From: Mycobacterium sp. ACS4054
Lineage (GTDB): Bacteria; Actinomycetota; Actinomycetes; Mycobacteriales; Mycobacteriaceae
Direction of reading: 5' to 3'
Length of the DNA: 64,000 nt
NCBI RefSeq assembly: GCF_001667275.1
Contig: NZ_LZHV01000031.1
Coordinates: 124,001 to 188,000 of the forward strand
This document shows, piece by piece, positions 30,929-39,994 of the stretch; position 1 is the stretch's first letter, and each line of letters opens with the position of its first letter. The position numbers were made by a program, and so were the translations under genes. The notes beneath the pieces were generated by a model. That model saw only the letters and a program-made list of their open reading frames with translations. It was not told the DNA's origin and ran no database searches.

Positions 30929-32145
30929 CAGCTCACCGCCCTCAGGTCGGCGGCCAGGTCGCCCCGGGTGGCGACGCTGAACCCGCCCAGGTCCAGCCAC
31001 GAGGCCATGGACCGCAGTTCACCGGCCAGGGCCCGCAGCACGCGCGGTCGCGGGGTGTCCGGCTCGGCGAACGCGCCCATCACGCGCAGCGTGTCGGCGG
31101 CCCGGTCGGCCTTGAGGTCGACGCGCGCGACCAGCCGCCCGTCCATCAACAGCGGCCACACGTAGTAGCCGTATTGGCGCTTGGCCGCCGGGGTATAGAT
31201 CTCGATGCGGTAATGAAACCCGAACAACCGCTCGACCCGCGGCCGAAAGAAGATCAGCGGGTCGAACGGACACAACAGCGCGGTGCCCCGGTCGGAACGC
31301 GGCACCGCCCGGCCGGTTCGCAGGTAGGCCGGCGCGGGCCAGCCTTCCACCTCGACCCGTTCGATATCACCCGCGGCCACCAGGTCCGCGACCGCCGGCT
31401 TGACCTGCTGGGCCGACAGCCGGAAGTAGTCGCGGATGTCCGCCTCGGTGGCCACGCCGAGCGCGCCGGCGGCCCGCAGCGTGAGCTCCCGGACGGCCTC
31501 GTCGTCGTCGACCTCGCGGGCCAGCACGCTCGCCGGCAGCACCCGCTCCACCAGGTCGTAGTGGCGGGCGAAACCCACCCGGGTGGCCGTGGTGAGCACG
31601 CCCGCCGCGAACAGCGCCTCGGCGACCCACTTCGTGTCGCTGCGGTTCCACCACGTGCCCTTCTTCCTGCGTGGCGCGGCGTATATCGAGGCGAGGTGCG
31701 CTTCGATCTGCCCGGCCGTGCTGGGCCCGAGTTCGGTGACGGCCGCGACGATGTCCTCGGCGAGCTGGGGATTGGCCTTGACGATGTGGGTGCCCCAGCG
31801 GCCATGGGTGTACTGGCGCATCCGCCAGCGCAGCAGCGGCCAGTCGTCGACGGCCACCAGCGCGGCCTCGTGCGCCCAGTACTCGGCCAGCAGCCGCGAC
31901 GACCGCGGACCCCAGGCCGCGCGGTCCAGCACGTCGCGGTCGTAGGGACCGAGCCTGCTGAACACCGGGGCGTAATGGGCGCGCACCGCGACGGACACCG
32001 AATCCAGTTGCAGCACTTGGATTCTCGATATCAGCCGCTTCAAGTGGGCGCGGGTGACCGGACCGGCGGGCCGCGGCTCGCTAAAGCCTTGGGCCGCAAC
32101 GGCGATGCGCCGGGCTTGGTCGGCCGACAGGGTCCGGCTGGGCAC
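30928..32145 (-). CDS. YcaQ/AlkX-type winged-helix protein, putative DNA crosslink glycosylase
   Basis: 405 residues of the HTH_42 (YcaQ, formerly DUF1006) family. E. coli YcaQ unhooks DNA interstrand crosslinks. Family features: LQLDSVSVAVRAHYAPVFSRLG near residue 50-70, AEYWAHEAALV, a winged-helix region in the middle and a C-terminal DPLIFFRPRVERLFGF/YGYYVWPLL block with conserved aromatic residues. I have not identified the catalytic QxD/QxQ pair with certainty. GTG start at 32145. It heads an overlapping operon with hsdM and hsdS, an unusual partner for a methylation system. Confidence 0.85.
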   Translation of the reverse strand: MPSRTLSADQARRIAVAAQGFSEPRPAGPVTRAHLKRLISRIQVLQLDSVSVAVRAHYAPVFSRLGPYDRDVLDRAAWGPRSSRLLAEYWAHEAALVAVDDWPLLRWRMRQYTHGRWGTHIVKANPQLAEDIVAAVTELGPSTAGQIEAHLASIYAAPRRKKGTWWNRSDTKWVAEALFAAGVLTTATRVGFARHYDLVERVLPASVLAREVDDDEAVRELTLRAAGALGVATEADIRDYFRLSAQQVKPAVADLVAAGDIERVEVEGWPAPAYLRTGRAVPRSDRGTALLCPFDPLIFFRPRVERLFGFHYRIEIYTPAAKRQYGYYVWPLLMDGRLVARVDLKADRAADTLRVMGAFAEPDTPRPRVLRALAGELRSMASWLDLGGFSVATRGDLAADLRAVS

Positions 32146-32212
32146 GGCGCCGAGAATACCGCCCGGGTGCGACAGGGCCCGGCCGCGACGCGGCGAGCCC
32201 GGCCCGAACCGC

Positions 32213-32914
32213 CTATCCCGTGCTGACCTTTCGGTCCAGCGGCACCACGACGCTGGGCTCCGGCGCGTTCTTCTGCTCCTGATAGGCCGACTCGAGAGCG
32301 GCCGGGACCGCCTCGAGGTCGCGGTAGACGCCCATCAGCTGCTCGAGGACGCTGATCCGTTGCTGAATCGCCTCGTCGGCGGCGCGGCGGGCCTGCTCGC
32401 GGTAGTGATCGGCCTCCCGCTGGGCATCGCGCCAGGCCTTGTCGATCGCGGCCTCGGTTTCGGCACGCTTCTCGGCCAATTCGGCCTCGAGCTGCTTCTT
32501 GGTTTCCTCGTAATCGGTTTCCATGGCTTTTCGTTGCTCGGCCATCTCCGCCAACTCCTGTTCGTGCTTTCGCTGCGCGGCCTCGACTTCGGCCTCGGTC
32601 GCCGCGATCAGCGCGTCCGCCTCGCTCCGCGCCTCGGCCTGCATCTCGGCAACCTCGTCGACCGCGCGGCGCAGCATCTGCGCCATCCGGCGCTGCACCG
32701 CGTGGGGTGAGGGTGAGGTGTCGGTGAGGACCGCGACCTCCTTGCGCAGCGCGGCCGTCTGGTCGCCGGCTTCCTTCAACCGGGTCCGCAGGCTCTCGAC
32801 GTCGGAGAGCAACAGCTGCTGCTTGGTGGTCAGCATCTCGATGTGGGCGTCGACCGCGGTCGGGTCATAACCCCTGAACATGCGAGTGAACGATTTCGTG
32901 GGTTCGGTTATCAC
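32213..32914 (-). CDS. DivIVA-domain coiled-coil protein
   Basis: About 233 residues. The first 55 residues (MFRGYDPTAVDAHIEMLTT) look like a DivIVA N-terminal domain, as in Wag31, which senses curved membranes at poles and septa; residues about 45-215 are continuous coiled coil rich in Glu, Ala, Arg. The C-terminal 20 residues are a short polar tail. I chose the GTG at 32914, preceded by GGAGGGGG; upstream in-frame starts up to 32980 exist. It sits between the YcaQ-type gene and dfrA. A role in cell shape or partner recruitment is inference. Confidence 0.75.
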   Translation of the reverse strand: MITEPTKSFTRMFRGYDPTAVDAHIEMLTTKQQLLLSDVESLRTRLKEAGDQTAALRKEVAVLTDTSPSPHAVQRRMAQMLRRAVDEVAEMQAEARSEADALIAATEAEVEAAQRKHEQELAEMAEQRKAMETDYEETKKQLEAELAEKRAETEAAIDKAWRDAQREADHYREQARRAADEAIQQRISVLEQLMGVYRDLEAVPAALESAYQEQKNAPEPSVVVPLDRKVSTG

Positions 32915-32998
32915 TGCCAATTCCCCCTCCTGGCAATTGATGTCTTTGTCGAGACCGACCCCCGCGTCCGAGTATGTCACGGCGCGGAGACCGACGGC

Positions 32999-33496
32999 TC
33001 ATGCCCGACGGTAGCTGTGCAGCCGGTACCGCAGCCCCGTGCGGCTGACCTGCCACTCCCCCGTCTCGCCCAGCCAGCTGTCGTCGAGCACCGGGGCCAA
33101 CGCGTCGTCGTCGTCGCGTCGCAGGTCGACTTCGACCTCGGTGACCTCGCACCGGGTGGCATGCGGCAGCGCGAGCAGATAAACCTGCTCACCGCCGATC
33201 ACCCAGGTCTGCGGCTCGCCCTCGCAACCGCCGAGGGCCGCTTCAAGCGAACCGACGACCTGCGCCCCGTCGGCGACGAAGTCGCCCCGGCGCGAGAGTA
33301 CGACATTGGTGCGACCCGGCAACGGCCGGACCTTGGTCGGCAACGACTCCCACGTGCGCCGGCCCATCACCACCGTGTGCCCGAAGGTCAGCTCTTTGAA
33401 GCGGGCCAGGTCCTCGGGCACCCGCCAGGGGATGTCGCCGCCGCGGCCGATGATGCCGGATGTCGACTGGGCCCAGATCAATCCCAGCTGCGTCAT
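32999..33496 (-). CDS. dfrA: Dihydrofolate reductase DfrA
   Basis: 165 residues. Regenerates tetrahydrofolate from the dihydrofolate that ThyA produces. Conserved elements: [28 protein letters not shown] with the catalytic acid region, [12 protein letters not shown], and [14 protein letters not shown]. The ATG at 33496 is chosen; another start lies three codons up. It follows thyA by 52 bases on the same strand, the usual thyA-dfrA pair. Confidence 0.95.
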   Translation of the reverse strand: MTQLGLIWAQSTSGIIGRGGDIPWRVPEDLARFKELTFGHTVVMGRRTWESLPTKVRPLPGRTNVVLSRRGDFVADGAQVVGSLEAALGGCEGEPQTWVIGGEQVYLLALPHATRCEVTEVEVDLRRDDDDALAPVLDDSWLGETGEWQVSRTGLRYRLHSYRRA

Positions 33497-33548
33497 ACTC
33501 GCCACTTTCTGACCCCAGCTTCGCCGGCGTCATCGTGGTCGGCGCGGG

Positions 33549-34349
33549 TCATACCGCGACGGGGGCTTTGATCGCCGGGTGCGGGTCGTAGTTCTTGACG
33601 ACGACGTCGTCGTATGTGTAGTCGAAGATCGAATCCCTATGCGCCAGAACCAGTTCCGGGTAGGGCCGCGGCTCGCGGCCGAGCTGAGTCTGCACCTGCT
33701 CGACGTGGTTGTCGTAGATGTGGCAGTCGCCGCCCGTCCAGACGAACTCGCCGACCGACAGCCCCGCCTGCGCGGCCATCATGTGGGTGAGCAGCGCGTA
33801 GCTGGCGATGTTGAAGGGCACCCCGAGAAACAGGTCGGCGCTGCGCTGATACAGCTGGCAGCTCAACCGCCCGTCGGCGACGTAGAACTGGAAGAACGCG
33901 TGACACGGCGGCAGCGCCATCTGCGGGATCTCCCCGACGTTCCACGCCGACACGATGATGCGCCGCGAGTCCGGGTCGGTGCGCAGCAAGTCCAGCGCCG
34001 CGCTGATCTGGTCGATGTGCTCGCCCGTCGGCGTCGGCCACGACCGCCACTGCACGCCGTAGATCGGTCCGAGATCGCCTGTGGCACTGGCCCATTCGTC
34101 CCAGATGGTGACGCCGTGCTCGTGCAGCCAGGCGACGTTGGAGTCGCCGCGCAGGAACCACAGCAACTCGTAGACCACCGACTTCAGATGCACCTTCTTG
34201 GTGGTGAGCAGCGGAAAGCCGGCCGACAGGTCGTAGCGGATCTGCTGGCCGAACAGGCTGCGGGTGCCGGTGCCGGTGCGGTCGGATTTGGCGGTGCCCC
34301 GCTCGAGCACCACGCGCAGGAGGTCCTCGTAGGGCGTGGGGATCGGCAC
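33549..34349 (-). CDS. thyA: Thymidylate synthase ThyA
   Basis: 266-residue classical thymidylate synthase using methylene-THF as both carbon and hydride donor. Active-site C149 lies in [30 protein letters not shown] and HIYDNHVEQ are typical. GTG start at 34349. The presence of ThyX in the same window shows two routes to dTMP, of which ThyX is the essential one in M. tuberculosis as far as known. Confidence 0.97.
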   Translation of the reverse strand: MPIPTPYEDLLRVVLERGTAKSDRTGTGTRSLFGQQIRYDLSAGFPLLTTKKVHLKSVVYELLWFLRGDSNVAWLHEHGVTIWDEWASATGDLGPIYGVQWRSWPTPTGEHIDQISAALDLLRTDPDSRRIIVSAWNVGEIPQMALPPCHAFFQFYVADGRLSCQLYQRSADLFLGVPFNIASYALLTHMMAAQAGLSVGEFVWTGGDCHIYDNHVEQVQTQLGREPRPYPELVLAHRDSIFDYTYDDVVVKNYDPHPAIKAPVAV

Positions 34350-34391
34350 GCGCCGATACTACGTCCAGCCCTCCGGAGTAGAACGAATGCC

Positions 34392-35132
34392 ATGCCGAAA
34401 ATCACCGACAGCGTCACCACCGCCGATGGCACGTGCCCCGTCGGCCTGTTCACCCCCGACGGAACCGGTCCCTGGCCGGGCGTAGTCATGTACTGCGACG
34501 CCGGCGGGGTGCGCGACACCTTCGACCAGATGGCCGCCAAGCTGGCCGGATTCGGTTACGCCGTGCTACTTCCCGACGTCTACTACCGCAGCGGCGATTG
34601 GGCCCCGTTCGACATGGCCACCGTCTTCGGCGACGAGCGGGAACGCCGGCGCCTGTTCGGCATGATCGGCAGCATCACTGTCGACAAGATGGCCGGCGAC
34701 GCCGCCGCGTTCTTCGACTACCTCGCGGCCCGCCCGGAGGTGTCCGGGCAGCGCTTCGGCGTGTGCGGCTACTGCATGGGCGGCCGGGCGTCCCTGGTGG
34801 TCGCCGGCCGGGTCCCCGAGCGCGTCGCCGCCGCGGCGTCGTTCCACGGCGGCGGCCTGGTGACCGACACCGCGGACAGCCCGCACCTGCTCGCGGACCG
34901 GATGACCGCCACCGTCTACGTGGGGGGCGCCAAGGACGACGCGTCCTTCACCCGCGACCACGCCGAGCAGCTCGACAAGGCGCTGACCGCGGCCGGCGTG
35001 CAGCACACCATCGAGTGGTATCCGGCCGCACACGGGTTCGCGGTTCCGGACAACACGCCCTATGACCCCGCCGCGGCCGAGCGGCATTGGCAGGCCATGA
35101 CCGAGGTGTTCGGTTCGGCCTTAGGTGCCTAA
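34392..35132 (+). CDS. Dienelactone hydrolase family protein (Rv2765 type)
   Basis: 246-residue alpha/beta hydrolase. Nucleophile cysteine in GYCMGG, active-site histidine in PAAHGFAVPD, and the acid in the strand before it (VGGAKDD). Members open dienelactones or hydrolyse small esters; the real substrate is unknown. Starts with ATG at 34392, divergent from thyA, and its 3' end overlaps the convergent glycosyltransferase by 12 bases. Confidence 0.87.
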   Translation: MPKITDSVTTADGTCPVGLFTPDGTGPWPGVVMYCDAGGVRDTFDQMAAKLAGFGYAVLLPDVYYRSGDWAPFDMATVFGDERERRRLFGMIGSITVDKMAGDAAAFFDYLAARPEVSGQRFGVCGYCMGGRASLVVAGRVPERVAAAASFHGGGLVTDTADSPHLLADRMTATVYVGGAKDDASFTRDHAEQLDKALTAAGVQHTIEWYPAAHGFAVPDNTPYDPAAAERHWQAMTEVFGSALGA

Positions 35133-36335
35133 CCCCTGCAGCATCAGCGTCGCGGCGACGCTCGCCCCGTCGGGGCGGATCCTCGCGGCCACCGCGCTCG
35201 CCCGACCGCGGGCCTGCGGCGTCAATACCGGCTCGAGCGCGGCCGCCAGCGACTCGGCCGTCGGGGCCGGGCCGTCATGCGCGGTGCCGATGCCCAGCTC
35301 CGCCACCCGGGCGGCCCAGTACGGCTGATCGGCGCCCTGGGGCACCAGCACCTGCGGCGCACCCGCCCGCGCGGCCGTGGTGGTGGTGCCCGCGCCACCG
35401 TGGTGCACGACGGCGGCGACGTGGGCGAACAGCGCCCGATGGTTCAGCTCGCCGACGCCGAGGCAGTCGTCCCGGTCGTCTATCGGGGCCAGGCCGGACC
35501 AGCCGCGGTAGAGAATCGCGCGGTGGCCGTGCGCGCGCACCGCCTCGACGACGGCCCGGGAAAGGTCCTTGGCGGCGCGCATGGGCATGCTGCCGAAGCC
35601 CACGTACACCGGCGCCGGCCCGGCGTCCAGGAACGCCTCCACCGCCGGCGGAAGCGGGCGTTCGTCGGCCAGCAGCCACGCCCCCGTTTGGATCACGTCA
35701 AGCCCGCTGTTCTCGGGCCACGGGCTCAGGATCGGATCCACCGCCAGCCAGGGACGCTCGGTGAGCGCATAGTCGCGGACGTCGTCCAGCGGCGGGAGGC
35801 CCAGCCTCGCGCGGTGACCGTTGAGTGTCGCGCCGAACAGCGTGTTCATCTGCAGGGCGTCCGTGCGCCACAGCACCCGGTTGTCGATCAGGCCCTCCGG
35901 CAGCTGGCCGGCGTACGTGGGGGGTAGCTGGTGGGGCGACGGCAGGATCGTGGGTTGGTAGCTCACGTACACGTAGGGGATGCCCAGGCGCTCGGCCACC
36001 GACCGCGCACCCGCCGCGACCGGCGGGAATCCGGTCGCCACCAGCAGGTCGCATCCGTCGGCCGCGGCGGCCACGGTGTCGAACTGCGCGGCGACGAGCC
36101 CGTCCAGGTGCCGGCGCAACTGGTCCTCCGAGGGCGTGAGGCTCGCCGCCATCGCGCGCCACGAATCGCCGAATGGCGTCAGCGGCAGGCCGATGTCGGC
36201 GAGCAAGTCCGCGAATTCCCGGTCGGGCGGCGCGCACACCCGAACCTCCGCGCCGAGCGCCCGCAACTGAACCCCGAGCGCGGCGAGCGGTTCGACCGCC
36301 CCGCGCGAGTCGTGGGTGGACAGCAGCACGCGCAT
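35121..36335 (-). CDS. UGT/MGT-type glycosyltransferase
   Basis: 404-residue GT1 enzyme. N-terminal acceptor domain begins MRVLLSTHDSRGAVEPL; C-terminal donor box is VVHHGGAGTTTTAARAGAPQ followed by PQGADQPYWAARV, the signature of rhamnosyl/glucosyltransferases acting on macrolides, glycolipids or sterols (the GtfA/B and Rv1524/1526 group). I chose the ATG at 36335, since upstream codons are not conserved in type. The gene stands alone among lipid-metabolism genes. Acceptor unknown. Confidence 0.85.
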   Translation of the reverse strand: MRVLLSTHDSRGAVEPLAALGVQLRALGAEVRVCAPPDREFADLLADIGLPLTPFGDSWRAMAASLTPSEDQLRRHLDGLVAAQFDTVAAAADGCDLLVATGFPPVAAGARSVAERLGIPYVYVSYQPTILPSPHQLPPTYAGQLPEGLIDNRVLWRTDALQMNTLFGATLNGHRARLGLPPLDDVRDYALTERPWLAVDPILSPWPENSGLDVIQTGAWLLADERPLPPAVEAFLDAGPAPVYVGFGSMPMRAAKDLSRAVVEAVRAHGHRAILYRGWSGLAPIDDRDDCLGVGELNHRALFAHVAAVVHHGGAGTTTTAARAGAPQVLVPQGADQPYWAARVAELGIGTAHDGPAPTAESLAAALEPVLTPQARGRASAVAARIRPDGASVAATLMLQGLGT

Positions 36336-36507
36336 TCCGATGCTCGTCACCTCCGGGATTCGTGAGCGGACCGACACATTCTCATGAAATGCGGGTGCGG
36401 TGACGCGCGCGTCCGGGCGACATGCCCGCACGCCGATGAATGTCGCTGCGCGACAGAATGTTTCCCATGCAGCGTCCGCTCCGCGCTAAAAATCAGTGCG
36501 AGCGCAA

Positions 36508-37599
36508 CTAGCTGGGGGGCAGACCCACCAGCTCGGCCAGGCGGGCCCGGTGACGGTATGCGGTGCCGAAGGCCAACTGGTCGCTCTTGGCCCGCTTGAG
36601 GTACAGGTGGGCGGGATACTCCCACGTCATGCCGATGCCACCGTGTAGCTGGACGCACTCCTCGGCCGCGTGCACGGCGACGCCGCTGCAATACGCCTGG
36701 GCCAGCGCCGCCGCGACGGCCGCGTCTTCGTCGTCCCGGGCGGACGTGTCGGCGGCGTGGCGGGCCGCCGCGGTCGCGGCGCTGACCTCGAACCACAGAT
36801 CGGCCAACCGGTGCTTGATCGCCTGGTACGAGCCGATCGCGCGGCCGAACTGCTTGCGCTGCTTGGCATAATCCAGCGTGGTCGCGAAACACCACTGGGC
36901 GATCCCGAGTTGCTCGGACGCCAGCAGCGCCGCCCCGGTGCGCAGCGCCTCGGCGATCGGGCCGTCCGCCGGCCCGACGCGTGACGAGTCGGCCGCCGAA
37001 AAGCTCACGTCCGCAAGGGGTCTCGTCATGTCCAAGCCCAGCAGCGGCGACACCTCCACGCCCGCGGCGGCGCGCGAGACGGTGTGCAGCTCCAGCCCGT
37101 CCGCGCCGCCGACCGGCACCACCAGCACGTCGGCCTCGGCGGCGCCGGCGACGCTGGTGACGGATCCGCTCAGCCCGTCGGCGCCGCCGCTCACCGCCGG
37201 CACCGGATCGCCGGGCCCGGTCGACAGCGGCACCGCTAACGCGGCGGTCAGCTCGCCTTGCGCCAGCGCGGAGACGGTTTCGGTGTCGCCGGCGGCCAAC
37301 AGCGCGACCGTGGCCAGCACCGCGCTGGACAAGAACGGCACCGGCGCGACGGCCCGGCCGATCTCCTCCATGACGACCGCGGCCTCCCGAGGGCCGGCGC
37401 CCGCGCCGCCGAGCGACTCCGGGACCAGCAGGCCGGCCACCCCCAGCTCGACGGCCAGGGTGCGCCAGACGTTCGAGAAGTCTGGTGGCTCGGCCTCGTA
37501 GGCGCGGGCCACCGCTTCCGGCGGGCAACGGTCGGCGAACAGGTGCCGAACGCTGTCGCGCAAAGCCTCCTCGGTGTCGGAGTACAGCAGATCGCTCAT
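36508..37599 (-). CDS. Acyl-CoA dehydrogenase, smaller partner subunit
   Basis: 363 residues, ACAD fold. Recognisable parts are DTEEALRDSVRHLFAD at the N-terminus, the FAD-binding C-terminal half with ATTLDYAKQRKQFGRAIGS and QLHGGIGMTWEYPAHLYLKR. The EPG-S middle motif is not typical, which fits the non-canonical subunit of the heterotetrameric acyl-CoA dehydrogenases found in mycobacterial sterol and lipid breakdown. Its ATG overlaps the stop of the next ACAD gene (ATGA), strongly suggesting a complex of the two proteins. Substrate unknown. Confidence 0.87.
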   Translation of the reverse strand: MSDLLYSDTEEALRDSVRHLFADRCPPEAVARAYEAEPPDFSNVWRTLAVELGVAGLLVPESLGGAGAGPREAAVVMEEIGRAVAPVPFLSSAVLATVALLAAGDTETVSALAQGELTAALAVPLSTGPGDPVPAVSGGADGLSGSVTSVAGAAEADVLVVPVGGADGLELHTVSRAAAGVEVSPLLGLDMTRPLADVSFSAADSSRVGPADGPIAEALRTGAALLASEQLGIAQWCFATTLDYAKQRKQFGRAIGSYQAIKHRLADLWFEVSAATAAARHAADTSARDDEDAAVAAALAQAYCSGVAVHAAEECVQLHGGIGMTWEYPAHLYLKRAKSDQLAFGTAYRHRARLAELVGLPPS

Positions 37600-38789
37600 C
37601 GATCCAGGTCCTTCCAGGCGACATCCTTGTCGACGCGGTGCTCGCCGGGCAGGCCGAGGATGCGTTCGGAGATGGTGTTGCGCAGGATTTCCGAAGTGCC
37701 GCCCTCGATCGAATTGCCGCGGGCGCGCAGGTAGCGGTAGCCGGGCTCGCGCCCGATCAGGTCGACGGTCTCGGTCCTGCGCATGGTCCAGTCGTCGTAC
37801 CGCAGACCCACCTCGCCGTGCAGCTCGATCTCGAATCCCGAAATGGCTTGCGCCAGCTTGGCGAAGGCGATCTTCATGCCGGCGCCTTCCGGCCCGGGCT
37901 GACCGGCCTGGGCCTGTTGCCGCAACCGTTCGCCGGCCAGCCGGAGCACCTCCGCGTCGACCCACAGTTTCATCAGCTCGTCGTGCATCGCGGGGTCGCG
38001 AAGCGCGGGTTCGTGCCGCCACGCCTTCGTGACCTTCCCGATCATGCCGCCCTCACGCGGAGTTCCGGCTCGGGTGCCGATGGCGACGCGCTCGTTGTTG
38101 AGCGTGGTGGTCGCGACCCGCCAGCCGCCGCCGACCGGGCCGAGCCGGTTCGCGTCGGGCACCCGGACGTCGGTGAGGAACACCTCGTTGAATTCGGCCT
38201 CGCCGGTGATCTGGCGCAGCGGACGCACCTCGACGCCGGGCTGCGTCATGTCGCACAGAAAGTACGTCAGTCCCGCGTGTTTGGGCACTGTCGGGTCGGT
38301 GCGGGCGACCAGGATGGCCATCTTCGCGTGCTGCGCCATCGACGTCCACACCTTCTGCCCGTTGACAATCCAGTCGTCACCGTCGCGGACCGCGCGGGTG
38401 GCCAACCCCGCCAGGTCCGATCCCGCGCCGGGTTCGCTGAACAACTGGCAGTAGACCTGCTCGCCAGTGAACAAGGGGCGCAGAAACTTTCGCTTCTGTT
38501 CGTCGGTGCCGAACGCGGCGATGGTGGGCGCCGCCATCCCCATGCCGATGAAGTTCTTGGGTGTGCCACCCACCGGCGCGCCCGCCGAGGACAGCTGGGC
38601 GTCGACGAGTTCCTGAGCCTTGCGCGGCAGGTCCAAGCCGCCGAAGCCGCGCGGCAGATGCACCCAGGCCAGCCCCGCATCGTATTGCGCCCCAAGGAAT
38701 TCGCGCGCGTCGGTGGCCGCCGGGTCGTGCTCGTCCAGCAGCGCCTGCACCCGCGCCTGGAGGTCGGCCGACCACTCTTCGGTGCTCAT
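37596..38789 (-). CDS. Acyl-CoA dehydrogenase, larger partner subunit
   Basis: 397 residues. Middle-domain motif QLFSEPGAGSDLAGLATRAV is intact and the C-terminus has GNSIEGGTSEILRNTISERIL, the segment expected around the flavin site. Two adjacent ACADs with a 4-base overlap are typical of alpha2beta2 acyl-CoA dehydrogenases in actinobacteria. The gene is two bases downstream of the SDR gene, so SDR-ACAD-ACAD form an operon, probably for beta-oxidation of an unusual substrate. Confidence 0.9.
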   Translation of the reverse strand: MSTEEWSADLQARVQALLDEHDPAATDAREFLGAQYDAGLAWVHLPRGFGGLDLPRKAQELVDAQLSSAGAPVGGTPKNFIGMGMAAPTIAAFGTDEQKRKFLRPLFTGEQVYCQLFSEPGAGSDLAGLATRAVRDGDDWIVNGQKVWTSMAQHAKMAILVARTDPTVPKHAGLTYFLCDMTQPGVEVRPLRQITGEAEFNEVFLTDVRVPDANRLGPVGGGWRVATTTLNNERVAIGTRAGTPREGGMIGKVTKAWRHEPALRDPAMHDELMKLWVDAEVLRLAGERLRQQAQAGQPGPEGAGMKIAFAKLAQAISGFEIELHGEVGLRYDDWTMRRTETVDLIGREPGYRYLRARGNSIEGGTSEILRNTISERILGLPGEHRVDKDVAWKDLDR

Positions 38790-38791
38790 GG

Positions 38792-39568
38792 CTAGCCCTG
38801 TGGCCGCGTTTGAAAGCCCTGCGCCGCGCCCAGCAGCAGGCCGCCGTCGATGACCATCGTTTCACCGGTGATCCAGCTCGCGGCGTCGGAAACCAAGAAG
38901 GCCACGGCCGCGGCGACGTCGGCGGGTTCGCCGATGCGCCCGAGCGCGATCGAGGACGCGAGCGGGTCCTCGTGGTCCTTCCACAGCGCCTCGGCCAGCC
39001 GGGTGCGCACCACACCGGGGGCGATCGCGTTGACGCGGACGCGGGGCGAGAGCTCCAGCGCCAGCTGCTTGGTGACGTGGATCAGCGCGGCCTTGGTGGC
39101 GTTGTACATGCCCATGGCCGGCGACTGGTGCAGGCCGCCGATGGAGGCGGTGTTGACGATCGCGCCGCCGTGCTCGCCCATCCACGACTTGACGACGAGC
39201 GAGGTCCACAGCAGCGGCGCCCAGAGGTTGACGTCGAAGATCTTGGTGAAGCGGGCGTGGTCCTGGTCGATCAGCGGGCCGTAGGCCGGATTGGTGCCGG
39301 CGTTGTTGATCAGGATGTCCGCGCTGCCGAAACGTTCGAGCGTGAGGTCCACGCAGCGCCGGGCGGCGTCCTCGTCGACCGCGTGCGCCCCGACGCCCAG
39401 GGCGTTGCCGTCCACCTGCGCGGCGGCCTCGTCGGCGGCCTCCTGCTTGCGGGCGGTGAGCACCACGTTCGCCCCAGCGGCCGCGAGCTGCTGGGCGATC
39501 GCGAGCCCGATGCCGCGGGAGGCGCCGGTGATGATCGCGGTTCGGCCGCTCAGATCCAGTGATGTCAT
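38792..39568 (-). CDS. SDR oxidoreductase (Rv2766c type)
   Basis: 258-residue classical short-chain dehydrogenase: cofactor motif TGASRGIGLA, LINNAGTN, catalytic S in VNTASIGGLH, YNATKAAL. The family reduces or oxidises 3-hydroxyacyl-CoA or related alcohols. First gene of a leftward operon with two ACADs, which suggests it handles the beta-hydroxy step of the same pathway. ATG at 39568. Confidence 0.88.
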   Translation of the reverse strand: MTSLDLSGRTAIITGASRGIGLAIAQQLAAAGANVVLTARKQEAADEAAAQVDGNALGVGAHAVDEDAARRCVDLTLERFGSADILINNAGTNPAYGPLIDQDHARFTKIFDVNLWAPLLWTSLVVKSWMGEHGGAIVNTASIGGLHQSPAMGMYNATKAALIHVTKQLALELSPRVRVNAIAPGVVRTRLAEALWKDHEDPLASSIALGRIGEPADVAAAVAFLVSDAASWITGETMVIDGGLLLGAAQGFQTRPQG

Positions 39569-39667
39569 CGTGGTGCGCCTTCCGTTGCGGTGCGTGGCCT
39601 GGGTGTGGCGATGTTTACGCGGGTGTATGCGTGGTATGCGACGCGCATGTCAGTGAAATTAACCCCC

Positions 39668-39994
39668 ATGAAAAGACTGATGGTGGGCGGGGCGGCGGCC
39701 GCGGCGGTCGCCGTGGCGCCGATCGCCATGACCGATTCCCCCGTCGTCGCGGCTGCGCCGACCGCGGCGCCCACGCACGTCGTCTTCAAGGACGACCCGA
39801 GCGGCGGCGGTTGCGACGCGAACGGCAACTGCGGCTCCGGCGGCCAATTCAACGGGCCCGGCGGCGGTCCCGGCGGTCAGGGCTGCGTGCCGGGCGTCGG
39901 CTGCGGCTCCGGTGGCCAGAACGCGGGACCCGGCGGCATTCCGGGCGGCCAGGGTTGCCTGCCCGGCGTCGGCTGCGGTTCCGGCCACGCCTGA
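39668..39994 (+). CDS. Small secreted Cys/Gly-rich repeat protein
   Basis: 108-residue precursor not matched to any family I recognise. The N-terminus is a signal peptide (MKRLMVGGAAAAAVAVAPIA), cleavage probably near residue 28-32. The mature part has three successive units of about 22 residues, each with C-x5-C followed by GSG: CDANGNCGSGG, CVPGVGCGSGG, CLPGVGCGSG. Units 1 and 2 also share Gln-x-x-Gly-Pro-Gly-Gly after the second Cys. The six cysteines may form disulfides or bind metal outside the cell. No good ribosome site is seen; an ATG at 39647 would add seven residues. Its stop abuts the stop of the convergent carboxylase (TGATCA). Confidence 0.7.
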   Translation: MKRLMVGGAAAAAVAVAPIAMTDSPVVAAAPTAAPTHVVFKDDPSGGGCDANGNCGSGGQFNGPGGGPGGQGCVPGVGCGSGGQNAGPGGIPGGQGCLPGVGCGSGHA

